Assembly (NCBI GenBank): GCA_900543445.1
Contig: UQRC01000010.1
Coordinates: 1 to 64,000, forward strand
Reading direction: 5' to 3'
DNA from: an uncultured Lachnobacterium sp.
Lineage (GTDB): Bacteria > Bacillota > Clostridia > Lachnospirales > Lachnospiraceae
Length of the DNA stretch: 64,000 bases
Shown here in pieces: positions 27,594-35,303 of the stretch. Under the pieces are notes generated by a model. That model worked only from the letters and a program-made list of their open reading frames with translations, ran no database searches and was not told the origin of the DNA. Position 1 is the stretch's first letter, and each line of letters opens with the position of its first letter. The translations under genes and the position numbers were made by a program.

Positions 27594-28559
27594 TTACTGC
27601 TTATCTTCTTTCTTACTTTTGTTCTTCGCCTGACGGTTAATCAGACGTTCGATCAGCTCTACCGACTCCTCAATACCGTAGCAGGCACTGTTGATACACA
27701 GATCATAGTTGATCGCATCGCCCCAATGCTTTCCGGTATAAGAATGATAGTAATTCTGGTGTTTACGATCCATCTTACGGATCATCGCGATTGCCTGCTT
27801 AATATCCATATTCTTTACTTCCATCATACGGCTCACACGCTGCGCGAACGGTGCAGTAATAAAGATACTGATATGTGGAATGTGCTGTCCGGTCAGTACG
27901 ACATCGGCGCAGCGTCCGATCACGATCATATCTTCTTTCTTGGCAAGCTCACAGATGAGATCACTTTGTTCAAAGAACAAAGCATCCTGCTTGGACAGAC
28001 CGTGATAGCGGCTGAAAGAACTCGTCTTCTCGATATCCGCACCGAATTTCTTCTCATCTCTACGTGTGATGATCTGGTTTAATACCGCTTCATCATAGTA
28101 GTTGATGTGCAGGGATTCGGATAAGGCGAATCCGATGTCGGTTCCCGCACTACCGCTGGAACGGCTGATACAGATAACCAGATGATCCTCATCCGAGAAC
28201 TTCTTACTTAAGATGGAAGAGTTCATATCCGCCAGATCCTGATCGACGATATCGACCGAACCGAAGCTCTCCGGGATCGCCATAATCTCTTCATAGATCT
28301 CATTGTACTCCACCATCATCTCGTGGCGAAGATCTTTATCGCGAATCGTTCTTGCCATATTACCGATTAAGGCAAACTCACTACGAAGGATGTGTCCCTG
28401 AGGATTTCTCTCGATCAAAAAAGCAAGATCCTCAATAGTACGTTTACGGTTACCGGAAAGCGTACGTCCCAGCTCCGAACCGGAAGACTTATATACTTTA
28501 GCATCCAGTTCGTAGATTCTGGTAGCTAACTGCAGACTTTTTTCATGATCAATTTTCAT
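27594..28559 (-). CDS. cytidylate kinase-like family protein with N-terminal extension
   Basis: A 321-residue protein. The C-terminal 200 residues match the cytidylate kinase-like family: VICISRSSGSAGTDIGFALS (a P-loop-like start lacking a canonical GKS/T lysine), INYYDEAVLNQI, VIGRCADVVL and ISIFITAPFAQRVSRM. The first 120 residues are a helical extension of unknown role, unlike the compact 220-residue Cmk. AGGAGG lies nine bases before the ATG. It sits 13 bases downstream of the antiporter gene, so both are one operon under the Rex-like operator. The substrate is unknown; it is not the housekeeping Cmk. Confidence 0.8.
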   Translation of the reverse strand: MKIDHEKSLQLATRIYELDAKVYKSSGSELGRTLSGNRKRTIEDLAFLIERNPQGHILRSEFALIGNMARTIRDKDLRHEMMVEYNEIYEEIMAIPESFGSVDIVDQDLADMNSSILSKKFSDEDHLVICISRSSGSAGTDIGFALSESLHINYYDEAVLNQIITRRDEKKFGADIEKTSSFSRYHGLSKQDALFFEQSDLICELAKKEDMIVIGRCADVVLTGQHIPHISIFITAPFAQRVSRMMEVKNMDIKQAIAMIRKMDRKHQNYYHSYTGKHWGDAINYDLCINSACYGIEESVELIERLINRQAKNKSKKEDKQ

Positions 28560-28572
28560 AGTCTTCTACCTC

Positions 28573-29922
28573 CTACAAAAAGAATACCAATGTGTCAATA
28601 ATAAACAACGGAATGAGGAACTTCAGCGAGCAAAGCATGTAGCCGAAGAATGACGGCATCTTGATACCGTTCTCATCCGAAATGGATTTCACCATAAAGT
28701 TCGGTGCATTTCCGATGTAGGTATTCGCACCCATAAATACCGCACCACAGGAGATCGCCATCAACATCTTGACCGCGATCGTTCCAACGGTTGTGGCGAT
28801 GCCGCTTGTTGCTCCGAGTGTTCCTGCAGTCGTCAGGAATACCAAATAGGTCGGTGTATTGTCGAGGAAACTTGACAGTGCACCAGTTGCCCAGAACATC
28901 TCAAGCGGATTGGTAAGTCCGAGTTCTGCACCTTTTGCCTTTAAAATCATAAGCGCCGGCTGCATGGTGATAAAGATACCGACAAACAGTACCGCGACCT
29001 CCTCGATTGCGCCCCACGTAAAATGGTTCTTGGTTCTGACTTCCGACTTCGTTGTCTTAAAGGACAGAAGCGCGGACAGCAAAATAATTGCAATCTCGAT
29101 CAGTGACGGATAGCTCAACTGAACCTCTCCAAAAATATGGATTCCGAGTACATTTCCCGAAGCATCCTGAAATGCCGGAAGCGTCGGAAGCGTGCCGCTT
29201 AAGATAACAGCAGCGACAATCATTACCATGAAAATAATATTGTGAAGACCATTGACTTTGAACTCGGTCTTAGGTTTTGAGATATCCGGTCTCATACCTA
29301 TCGCAATATCTCTTCTGTAGGCTCTGCGGTCCAGAAAATAAAATACGGTAAGCATAATTACCATATTAAAAATCAAGATCGGGAACAGATGCATGCTCCA
29401 GAAGAACGGAACGCCTCGCATAAATCCCATCAGAAGTGGCGGATCACCGATCGGTGTCAGGCAGCCTCCCATATTAGAAATAAGGAAGATGAAGAACACC
29501 ATAATGTGACTCTTGTTCTTTCTCCACGAGTTCATCTTGATCATCGGACGAACAAGAAGCATACTTGCTCCGGTTGTACCGATACAACTGGAAAGTAACG
29601 TACCGATTGCCAGAAGACCGGTGTTCATTCTCGGCGATCCGACAAAATCTCCTTCCAGATTAATGTTGCCGGATACACAAAAGAGTCCAAACAACAATAC
29701 GATAAATGTCAAATAATCATTAACAATGCAATCAAGCACTGTCTCCGCAGCATTTCCTGCTCCATATTTCACTGCAAACGGAATGATAAAAAGCAGCGAC
29801 CATGCAATAACCGCCCATGGACGATTTTTCTCCCACCATTCACCTTTTACAAGCGGAAGAATAGCAATACAAAGCAGCAGGCCTGCAAACGGAATACATA
29901 GCCAAAGTGGTATATTTCCCAT
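28573..29922 (-). CDS. NhaD-like sodium:proton antiporter (ion transporter superfamily)
   Basis: A 449-residue integral membrane protein with about 12 hydrophobic segments. Two family motifs are clear: GGCLTPIGDPPLLMGF near residue 155 and NTYIGNAPNFMVKSI near the C terminus, with SSFLDNTPTYLVF between them, as in NhaD/arsenite-permease-type carriers. Na+/H+ exchange is the likely role. The ATG at 29920-29922 is eight bases after AAGGAGG; the TTG and ATG further upstream overlap the ribosome site. It is followed by the kinase-like gene in one operon and preceded by a Rex-like site. Confidence 0.82.
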   Translation of the reverse strand: MGNIPLWLCIPFAGLLLCIAILPLVKGEWWEKNRPWAVIAWSLLFIIPFAVKYGAGNAAETVLDCIVNDYLTFIVLLFGLFCVSGNINLEGDFVGSPRMNTGLLAIGTLLSSCIGTTGASMLLVRPMIKMNSWRKNKSHIMVFFIFLISNMGGCLTPIGDPPLLMGFMRGVPFFWSMHLFPILIFNMVIMLTVFYFLDRRAYRRDIAIGMRPDISKPKTEFKVNGLHNIIFMVMIVAAVILSGTLPTLPAFQDASGNVLGIHIFGEVQLSYPSLIEIAIILLSALLSFKTTKSEVRTKNHFTWGAIEEVAVLFVGIFITMQPALMILKAKGAELGLTNPLEMFWATGALSSFLDNTPTYLVFLTTAGTLGATSGIATTVGTIAVKMLMAISCGAVFMGANTYIGNAPNFMVKSISDENGIKMPSFFGYMLCSLKFLIPLFIIDTLVFFL

Positions 29923-29987
29923 GACCATTACCTCCTTCAAATCTCTGTCTATTTTACACCCCCGATTTTTAAAATGAAATCGTCTAA

Positions 29988-30005
29988 TTGTTAGAATTTT
30001 AACAA
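29988..30005. promoter_or_regulatory. Rex-like redox operator upstream of the antiporter operon
   Basis: TTGTTAGAATTTTAACAA matches the Rex repressor consensus TTGTTAANNNNTTAACAA at 13 of 14 fixed positions. It lies 66 bases before the antiporter start, over a weak -10 (TAAAAT on the minus strand). Rex senses NADH/NAD+ in Clostridia. No rex gene is in the window, so this rests on the motif alone. Confidence 0.6.
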
Positions 30006-30128
30006 TATATTCATACTTTTTTAAGCACTTTTCCTATAGATTTTAGAATTAAATTTTAAAAACGAATTTGAAATAAAAGCATGCTATACCTACCATTATT
30101 TTATGATATGATCCAGGTCCTCTGACAT

Positions 30129-30198
30129 GAAAAGAGCCCTATCCTTTCGGAAGGGACTCTTTTCGAGGAGTTTAGTTATGAAAATGTTTATTAAATAA
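30129..30198 (+). other. hairpin followed by a ribosome site and a six-codon frame
   Basis: The gene-free stretch 30006-30343 is very AT-rich. It holds a hairpin at 30129-30164 (GAAAAGAG/CTCTTTTC outer stem, CCCT/AGGG and CC/GG inner stems, TTTC loop) directly followed by GAGGAG and, seven bases on, ATG AAA ATG TTT ATT AAA TAA. Further short frames with weak ribosome sites follow. No U run follows the hairpin on the plus strand; on the minus strand it could act as a weak terminator for murI. I cannot assign a function. Confidence 0.35.
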
Positions 30199-30343
30199 AA
30201 AGGGAATAATGTAAAGGAATGATTTCCGTTTACAAGATATAGTATATGCAGAAATTGTGTCCTTAATATGTCCGTTTTCAAAAAAATATATTAATTCCCC
30301 TCATCAAAAGTTAATTTTTTTTTTAGAAACTCTGCAAAATTAT

Positions 30344-31126
30344 TTATAAATCCAACAACATTTTACACAATTCGATTTTTTTGCCGTCTGTCTGGCTGTT
30401 TTCAAAGCAGATTATCCCTTTGCGCTGCTCATCTCTTAGCAGTCCGCTCTCTGCAAGACGTCTTCTCATCTCTCTTGCCGTACCTTCTCCTCCGTCGAAA
30501 ATACGAACCTCCTCGCCTAATACGCTTTGGATCTGTTCTCTTGCAAACGGATAATGTGTGCAGCCAAGCACCGCAGCATCCACCTTGTGATCCCGATAGG
30601 AATAAAGTAATTCATTTAAATATTTGTGCAGATCCTCTCCATCGAGATCGCCCCGCTCTACAAAGTCCATAAGCCCAGGACATGGAAGCGGAATAATCGT
30701 CGCATCGTCCGCATAACGATCCATAAGCTTATGAAATTTTTCCGCATGGATCGTCATCGGGGTTGCCATCACAAGAACCCGCGGATGGTCCATACAAAAG
30801 ACCGCCGGCTTTACCGCAGGTTCAATTCCAACGATTGGAATATACGGATACATCTCTCGCAGCACACGAACCGCTGCGGATGTCGCCGTATTGCAGGCAA
30901 CAACCAAACCTTTGGCACCCTGATCAAACAACTGCTTTGCACAATCAATTGTAAGTTCCCGCACGATGGACTGCTCCTTCATTCCATACGGAGCATTCTT
31001 AGAATCTCCAAAATAAATATAATCTTCCTGCGGCATAATTTTCACTAATTCGCGAAGCACACTGATTCCTCCTACTCCGGAATCAAATACAGCGATCGGA
31101 TTTTGCTTTTCCAACTGATAAGTCAA
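30344..31126 (-). CDS. murI: glutamate racemase
   Basis: A 260-residue MurI that converts L- to D-glutamate for peptidoglycan. The family marks are AVFDSGVGGISVL, DYIYFGDSKNAPYG, the first catalytic Cys in VACNTATSAA and the second in LGCTHYPFAR. The start is uncertain: a GTG at 31133-31135 directly abuts the AAAGGAA ribosome site, whereas the TTG at 31124-31126 lies eight bases from AGGAAG, so I prefer the TTG. It is monocistronic and divergent from the YvyF-like gene. Confidence 0.93.
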   Translation of the reverse strand: MTYQLEKQNPIAVFDSGVGGISVLRELVKIMPQEDYIYFGDSKNAPYGMKEQSIVRELTIDCAKQLFDQGAKGLVVACNTATSAAVRVLREMYPYIPIVGIEPAVKPAVFCMDHPRVLVMATPMTIHAEKFHKLMDRYADDATIIPLPCPGLMDFVERGDLDGEDLHKYLNELLYSYRDHKVDAAVLGCTHYPFAREQIQSVLGEEVRIFDGGEGTAREMRRRLAESGLLRDEQRKGIICFENSQTDGKKIELCKMLLDL

Positions 31127-31234
31127 GAAGTCCACTTCCTTTCTTTTTCATGATGTTGTATGCATCATCATTCTTTCATCTATCGAGAAGACATGTGGTC
31201 TTAGGTTATTCTTTCTTTATAAAAAACACTATGC

Positions 31235-31240
31235 TATAAT
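31235..31240 (+). promoter_or_regulatory. extended -10 promoter of the YvyF-like gene
   Basis: TATAAT with TG one base upstream (TGCTATAAT) lies 46 bases before the start codon; the -35 is weak, as allowed for extended -10 promoters. Confidence 0.6.
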
Positions 31241-31285
31241 AAAAATATGTAACAACACACTCTGCACAATAAGAGGAGGCAGGTT

Positions 31286-31702
31286 ATGGCAACAGAAGAA
31301 GGGCTTTTCGGTAAATACAAGCAATGCGAATTTTGCAATCGACCTCTTCCAAACGATTATGAGGGTACGCTTTGTCCCCGCTGTAAGGATTATAAATTAT
31401 TTCATGATGTAAAAGAATTCATCCGTGCCAATCAGGTAAATGAATACGAGGTCGCAGAGCACTTCAAGATTCCCCTCAAGCAGGTCAAGGAATGGATTCG
31501 TGAAGGACGAATTGAATACAACACCTCTACTTCATCGAATACAATCTCCGGTATGCATTGCCAGCATTGCGGAGCGCCTGTAACATTCGGCTCTCTTTGT
31601 CCAAAATGTCTGAAGATTCTGAACGGCGGACGCGGGACTGCTTCTGCAACATCCGGATTCGACACAAGAATGCACTATCTCGATCATGAGAGCACCAAAT
31701 AA
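31286..31702 (+). CDS. YvyF-like zinc-ribbon/HTH protein
   Basis: A 138-residue protein with two zinc-ribbon-like Cys clusters (CEFCNRPL with LCPRCKDY near the N terminus; CQHCGAPV with LCPKCLKIL near the C terminus) flanking a MerR-like helix-turn-helix (VAEHFKIPLKQVKEWIREGR). This layout resembles Bacillus YvyF and the clostridial flagellar-operon protein family (TIGR03826-like). The gene stands alone here between a promoter and a strong terminator, with no flagellar genes next to it. GAGGAGG precedes the ATG. A regulatory role is likely; the target is unknown. Confidence 0.78.
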   Translation: MATEEGLFGKYKQCEFCNRPLPNDYEGTLCPRCKDYKLFHDVKEFIRANQVNEYEVAEHFKIPLKQVKEWIREGRIEYNTSTSSNTISGMHCQHCGAPVTFGSLCPKCLKILNGGRGTASATSGFDTRMHYLDHESTK

Positions 31703-31715
31703 TATGCAAACATAG

Positions 31716-31766
31716 AACATCCGACCAGGAAAATTCACATAGCAAATTTTCCTGGCCGGATGTTTT
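31716..31766 (+). terminator. intrinsic terminator of the YvyF-like gene
   Basis: A 20-bp stem with a single mismatch (arms 31716-31735 and 31745-31764) is followed by TTATT. Confidence 0.92.
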
Positions 31767-31800
31767 ATTGTATGTATCAACTTCCAATCGTTAACACATT

Positions 31801-32304
31801 TTACGCCTGTCTGCGAACAACCTTCTGGCCATACTTCACTTGTACAGCATCCAGATACTCATCATCCGGCTCATACTTGATCAAAATTGTGTTTCCCGCA
31901 TCGTCCTTAACAATCAGGTCATAATACGGAGTACCCTTCTTATGAGAAGTGTAATCCTTCACCTTAACACTACTGTCATTCTCATAATTATACACACTAC
32001 GGTCTCCAGCCGGTGCGATTGTCACAACATTGTCCATGTTGTATGTCTCCATTGCTTTGCGGCGGCTCTTGTTCATAACTCTCGCAAAGCGAACCTCTCC
32101 GTCAAAATAAGAATATTCATATTCTTTATTTGCCTGAAACGTCAGGACATACCATAATGCTGCAAACAAAATAAATAAGATTGCAAAAATTCCGCTGCTG
32201 CATGCCAGAAACAGGGATGCAAGTCCAAGGAACAACGAAACAGTGGACGCAAGCTTTACCGTAAAAGACTTACGAACCGGTACTAAAACAAATACTTCAA
32301 ACAT
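31801..32304 (-). CDS. small membrane protein of unknown function (DUF6106-like)
   Basis: A 167-residue protein with a short N-terminal segment, two hydrophobic helices at about 17-57, and a C-terminal soluble domain with many Tyr, Asp and Lys residues (EYSYFDGEVRFARVMNKSRR, ILIKYEPDDEYLDAV). The layout recalls DUF6106 proteins of Lachnospiraceae; no function is known. AAAGGAG lies eight bases before the ATG. It is convergent with the YvyF-like gene and divergent from tRNA-Phe. Confidence 0.75.
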   Translation of the reverse strand: MFEVFVLVPVRKSFTVKLASTVSLFLGLASLFLACSSGIFAILFILFAALWYVLTFQANKEYEYSYFDGEVRFARVMNKSRRKAMETYNMDNVVTIAPAGDRSVYNYENDSSVKVKDYTSHKKGTPYYDLIVKDDAGNTILIKYEPDDEYLDAVQVKYGQKVVRRQA

Positions 32305-32399
32305 CTCTTGTTCTCCTTTGAATAAACTAATTTTATTATAGCCTATTTGATACTATTTTGCCATATAATTATTGTTTTTTAAGAAAGTGCAAAAAAATG

Positions 32400-32428
32400 T
32401 TGACAGATGCCCCACTTTCACTTATAAT
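32400..32428 (+). promoter_or_regulatory. consensus sigma-A promoter of tRNA-Phe
   Basis: TTGACA (32400-32405) and TATAAT (32423-32428) are perfect with a 17-bp spacer. Because no terminator follows the tRNA, it may also serve the PlsY-like and glycosyltransferase genes. Confidence 0.93.
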
Positions 32429-32455
32429 AATCAATGTTCCGCGTGAGTGAGACAT

Positions 32456-32528
<73 letters not shown>

Positions 32529-32593
32529 TTTTTTTATTATATAAATTTAGATTGTTTGTAATTCATATCAAGTGCAGGATAGGAGATGGCCGT

Positions 32594-33265
32594 ATGCTTT
32601 ACTATCTGTTGTTTATAATTATAGGATATTTAATTGGAAGTATTCTTTTCGCGCCCTTATTCGGGCAAGTGATTCAGAAGAAAGATATAATCGAAGGAAC
32701 AAAAGATTTGAATCCGGGGACAGCAAATGCTTTCATGCAAGGTGGGATAGTCTGTGGAATTTTGACGTTGATCGGTGACATGGGGAAAGGATTTCTTCCG
32801 GTTTTCTTATGTCTGCAATTAAGAGACACTGCTTTGGCGGCACCGTTGTTGAAGATTGATCAGAAAATATGGGGAGAAGTGCCGGAATGGGTTGCAATTA
32901 TTGGAATGACATTTGTTTTGTTAGCGCCGGTTCTTGGACATATTTTCCCTTTGTATCGCCATTTTCAAGGTGGTAAAGGAATTGCAACAACGTTTGGATG
33001 TTTGCTTGGATTTGCTCCGAACCTGTTTCCTGCGTTGATTTTAGCATTCTTTTTTATTCTGTTTTCTCTGGTGATAAGGATTACACCGCATTTTTATCGT
33101 ACGATTGCAACGTATCTGTGTGCGATGGGAATCTTTTTCATATGGGGAGAGACTACAGAACAGAAATTAGGTTTTTTTCTGATTTCGGTTGTAGTGTGTC
33201 TGAGGATGCATATGAGTGGGGAACACCGTGAGACATGTAAAGTGAGGTTGTTATGGATGCATTAA
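32594..33265 (+). CDS. PlsY-like glycerol-3-phosphate acyltransferase (divergent)
   Basis: A 223-residue membrane protein of the PlsY family, which makes lysophosphatidic acid from acyl-phosphate and glycerol-3-phosphate. Motif 1 appears as DLNPGTANAFMQGG and motif 2 as LGHIFPLYRHFQGGKGIAT. The third family motif, usually HR.NI.RL..G.E, is poorly kept: the C terminus reads CLRMHMSGEHRETCKVR. This may be a paralogue with changed activity. The ATG at 32594 follows AGGAG by eight bases; the frame upstream runs through tRNA-Phe and is not coding. It overlaps the next gene by 13 bases, implying coupling. Confidence 0.78.
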   Translation: MLYYLLFIIIGYLIGSILFAPLFGQVIQKKDIIEGTKDLNPGTANAFMQGGIVCGILTLIGDMGKGFLPVFLCLQLRDTALAAPLLKIDQKIWGEVPEWVAIIGMTFVLLAPVLGHIFPLYRHFQGGKGIATTFGCLLGFAPNLFPALILAFFFILFSLVIRITPHFYRTIATYLCAMGIFFIWGETTEQKLGFFLISVVVCLRMHMSGEHRETCKVRLLWMH

Positions 33266-34398
33266 TCTTATCCTGCAGCACAGGCGGTGGACATAATGCG
33301 GCAGGAACTGCGATAAAGGAAGAGTTAGAAGTTAGGGGACATCATGTTGCAATGATGGATCCATATGAACTTGTCAGTCATAAGCTGGCTGAGGAAGTCG
33401 GCAACATTTATGTCAAGATGGTACAGCACTCACCGAAGCTGTTCGGATTTGTCTATTCGCTCGGAGGAATTGTACGCAATATTCCGGGAAAATCTCCAGT
33501 ATATTATGCGAATATCAGGGTTGCAAAGAAGCTGCGTCAGTATCTGCAGAAATCTCCTGCGGATGTGATATTGATGCCACATCTGTATCCTGCGGAGCTG
33601 ATTACTTATCTCAAGAAAAAAGGAGTGTTACTTCCACCAACGATTTTTATCGCGACGGATTATGTGTGTATTCCATTTACGGAAGAGACAAATTGCGATT
33701 ATTATGTGATTCCGGGAAAGGCACAGATGGCAGATTTTATTCGAAGAGGAATTCCAAGAGAGAAGCTGCGCCCATACGGAATTCCGGTGAGCCGTGCATT
33801 TGATGAAGAGATTGATCCGATGCTTGCCAGGGAAGCACTTGGTTTAGATCCGGATCGATATTATGCTTTGTTAACAGGCGGGAGCATCGGAGCCGGCGAT
33901 ATGAAGAAAACCATCCAGATATTGCTCAGAAAATTGAAAAGGAACAAGCCAAAGGGGACACTGATCGTTGTATGCGGAAATAATGAAAAATTATATCAAC
34001 ATCTGCAGAAAGAATATATGACGTCGAAATATGCGGATAAGCTGATCCTGATTCGTAAGACAAACCAGATGGCATTATATATGAAGGCATGCGATCTGTT
34101 TTTGTCGAAGCCGGGCGGTTTGTCATCCACAGAAGCAGCGGTGGTAAAGACCCCATATATCCATATGAATCCAATTCCAGGATGTGAGTCGAAAAATATA
34201 ACCTATTTTTCAAAGACCGGAATGAGCCTCGCCGTCCGTCATCCGAGTCTGGAACTTACGATGGCTCTAAAGAAATTAGACAAACCGGAAAATGTGCAGA
34301 AAATGCGAAAAGCACAGATGACGAATATTCCGCAGGATGCGCGATCGAAAATCTGTGACTGGCTGGAAGCGCTGATTGAAAGGAAGCAGAAAATATAA
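33253..34398 (+). CDS. glycolipid glycosyltransferase (MGDG synthase/UgtP-like, GT28)
   Basis: A 381-residue GT-B enzyme. The N-terminal acceptor domain starts LILSCSTGGGHNAAGTAIKE, typical of MGDG_synth/UgtP proteins that transfer sugar to diacylglycerol. The C-terminal donor domain has LLTGGSIGAGDMKK and the sugar-nucleotide motif LFLSKPGGLSSTEAAVV. In Gram-positives such enzymes make glycolipids and the anchor of lipoteichoic acid. The start overlaps the PlsY-like gene, so the pair likely acts in one lipid step series. The sugar is unknown. A terminator follows. Confidence 0.88.
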   Translation: MDALILSCSTGGGHNAAGTAIKEELEVRGHHVAMMDPYELVSHKLAEEVGNIYVKMVQHSPKLFGFVYSLGGIVRNIPGKSPVYYANIRVAKKLRQYLQKSPADVILMPHLYPAELITYLKKKGVLLPPTIFIATDYVCIPFTEETNCDYYVIPGKAQMADFIRRGIPREKLRPYGIPVSRAFDEEIDPMLAREALGLDPDRYYALLTGGSIGAGDMKKTIQILLRKLKRNKPKGTLIVVCGNNEKLYQHLQKEYMTSKYADKLILIRKTNQMALYMKACDLFLSKPGGLSSTEAAVVKTPYIHMNPIPGCESKNITYFSKTGMSLAVRHPSLELTMALKKLDKPENVQKMRKAQMTNIPQDARSKICDWLEALIERKQKI

Positions 34399-34411
34399 TG
34401 ATAACAGAAAG

Positions 34412-34449
34412 CCCACTATTACGTTAGCTGATTGGTAATAGTGGGTTTT
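34412..34449 (+). terminator. intrinsic terminator after the PlsY-like/GT28 pair
   Basis: An 11-bp perfect stem CCCACTATTAC/GTAATAGTGGG followed by TTTTAT, 13 bases after the glycosyltransferase stop. Confidence 0.92.
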
Positions 34450-34456
34450 ATACATA

Positions 34457-35032
34457 TTATAGAGATATATTTACGTGTAAGCCTTTGCCGTTAATTTGGG
34501 AATAAATATCACTTTCTACTGCGGCATGGGCTTTTTTGCTCATTTTATAGAACTGTTTGGAGAATTCCTGATCGGCAGAAAAAATCTTACGGACTTTGGA
34601 ATTCTTGGCAGATTTTAAAAGATCCTCATTAATGGATAACTTGCCGCTTGATTCTAAGGAGACACCGATGTGTTCCAAATCATCGGAATGTTTACTCAGG
34701 AATGCTTTCATCTTCTTTAACTGATACTTGGTATCATGATCCGTGGAAGTCTTGGAAGAATCTACCGTGTTGTTATAGGTATCGATGAATGCAGTCAAAG
34801 CAGAACGAGTCGTGTCTGAGATTGCCTTATCTTTTTCGTCCGTATCCGAACCATAATCATTTTTCAGTAATCGCTTGGCAGCACGTGTCAGAGCGCGGCT
34901 GTCCTCATAGGAGAGTTCAAGCTTGGTGTAATCACTGCGCCCACTTGTCTTAATGACACTGCGATTGCTTGCATAAAAATTATTCATAAAATAATTGGTT
35001 GACAGGCTGACGCCGGATGATACAACTGCCAT
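34457..35032 (-). CDS. FliD-like orphan protein
   Basis: A 191-residue protein beginning MAVVSSGVSLSTNYFMNNF. The central and C-terminal parts resemble the end of flagellar cap protein FliD: a helix with ALTAFIDTYNNTVD, then GVSLESSGKLSINEDLLKSA, which mirrors the GI.L..DGKL.ID...L pattern of FliD_C. It is far shorter than FliD (about 450-800 aa) and no flagellar gene is adjacent. I infer distant homology only; no function can be given. AAAAGGAG lies seven bases before the ATG. The tandem hairpin array lies about 90 bases upstream. Confidence 0.7.
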   Translation of the reverse strand: MAVVSSGVSLSTNYFMNNFYASNRSVIKTSGRSDYTKLELSYEDSRALTRAAKRLLKNDYGSDTDEKDKAISDTTRSALTAFIDTYNNTVDSSKTSTDHDTKYQLKKMKAFLSKHSDDLEHIGVSLESSGKLSINEDLLKSAKNSKVRKIFSADQEFSKQFYKMSKKAHAAVESDIYSQINGKGLHVNISL

Positions 35033-35119
35033 ATTGCTTCTCCTTTTCCTGGTTTCTTTAATTTATATCGGCATTTCTCTTTACAATTTTAATCCCGCCT
35101 TGTAAAATATTTTCAATTC

Positions 35120-35282
35120 TTGCGGTACATCTTTGATGTATCGCGAGGAAATTGCGGTACATCTTTGATGTATCGCGAGGAAATTGAGGTACGTCGGAGA
35201 TGTAGCACGTGAAAATTGCGGTGCATAGGAAATGTATCGCTGAAAATTGTGCTACATCGAAGTTGTTTGGATCATGTAGCAT
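35120..35282. repeat. five-unit tandem array of imperfect hairpin repeats
   Basis: Units start at 35120, 35152, 35184, 35216 and 35247 and are 32, 32, 32, 31 and about 36 bases long. Units 1 and 2 are identical; 3-5 are diverged. Each begins TTG and most end in GAAA or GGAAA. Each contains an inverted repeat: GCGGTACATC-TTT-GATGTATCGC in units 1-2, GGTACGTC/GATGTAGC-like in 3, GGTGCAT/ATGTATC-like in 4, and a perfect TGCTACAT/ATGTAGCA pair in 5. A 32-base period is not a multiple of three, so it is not protein coding. It fills the divergent gap between the FliD-like gene and the dehydrogenase gene, ending 21 bases before the latter's ATG. Confidence 0.88.
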
Positions 35283-35303
35283 AGAAAGCAGGGAACATAA
35301 ATT

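Noticed and set aside
30096..30281. A 61-codon minus-strand open frame in the gap near 30.2 kb
   Set aside because: It has no ribosome site and crosses the hairpin; composition is that of random AT-rich DNA.
35058..35282. A 74-codon minus-strand open frame across the hairpin array
   Set aside because: The 32-base period shifts the frame in every unit, so identical DNA repeats give different peptides; there is no ribosome site. The stretch is better explained as structured non-coding repeats.
35120..35282. CRISPR array
   Set aside because: The units are contiguous without spacers, diverged from each other, and no cas genes are in the window.
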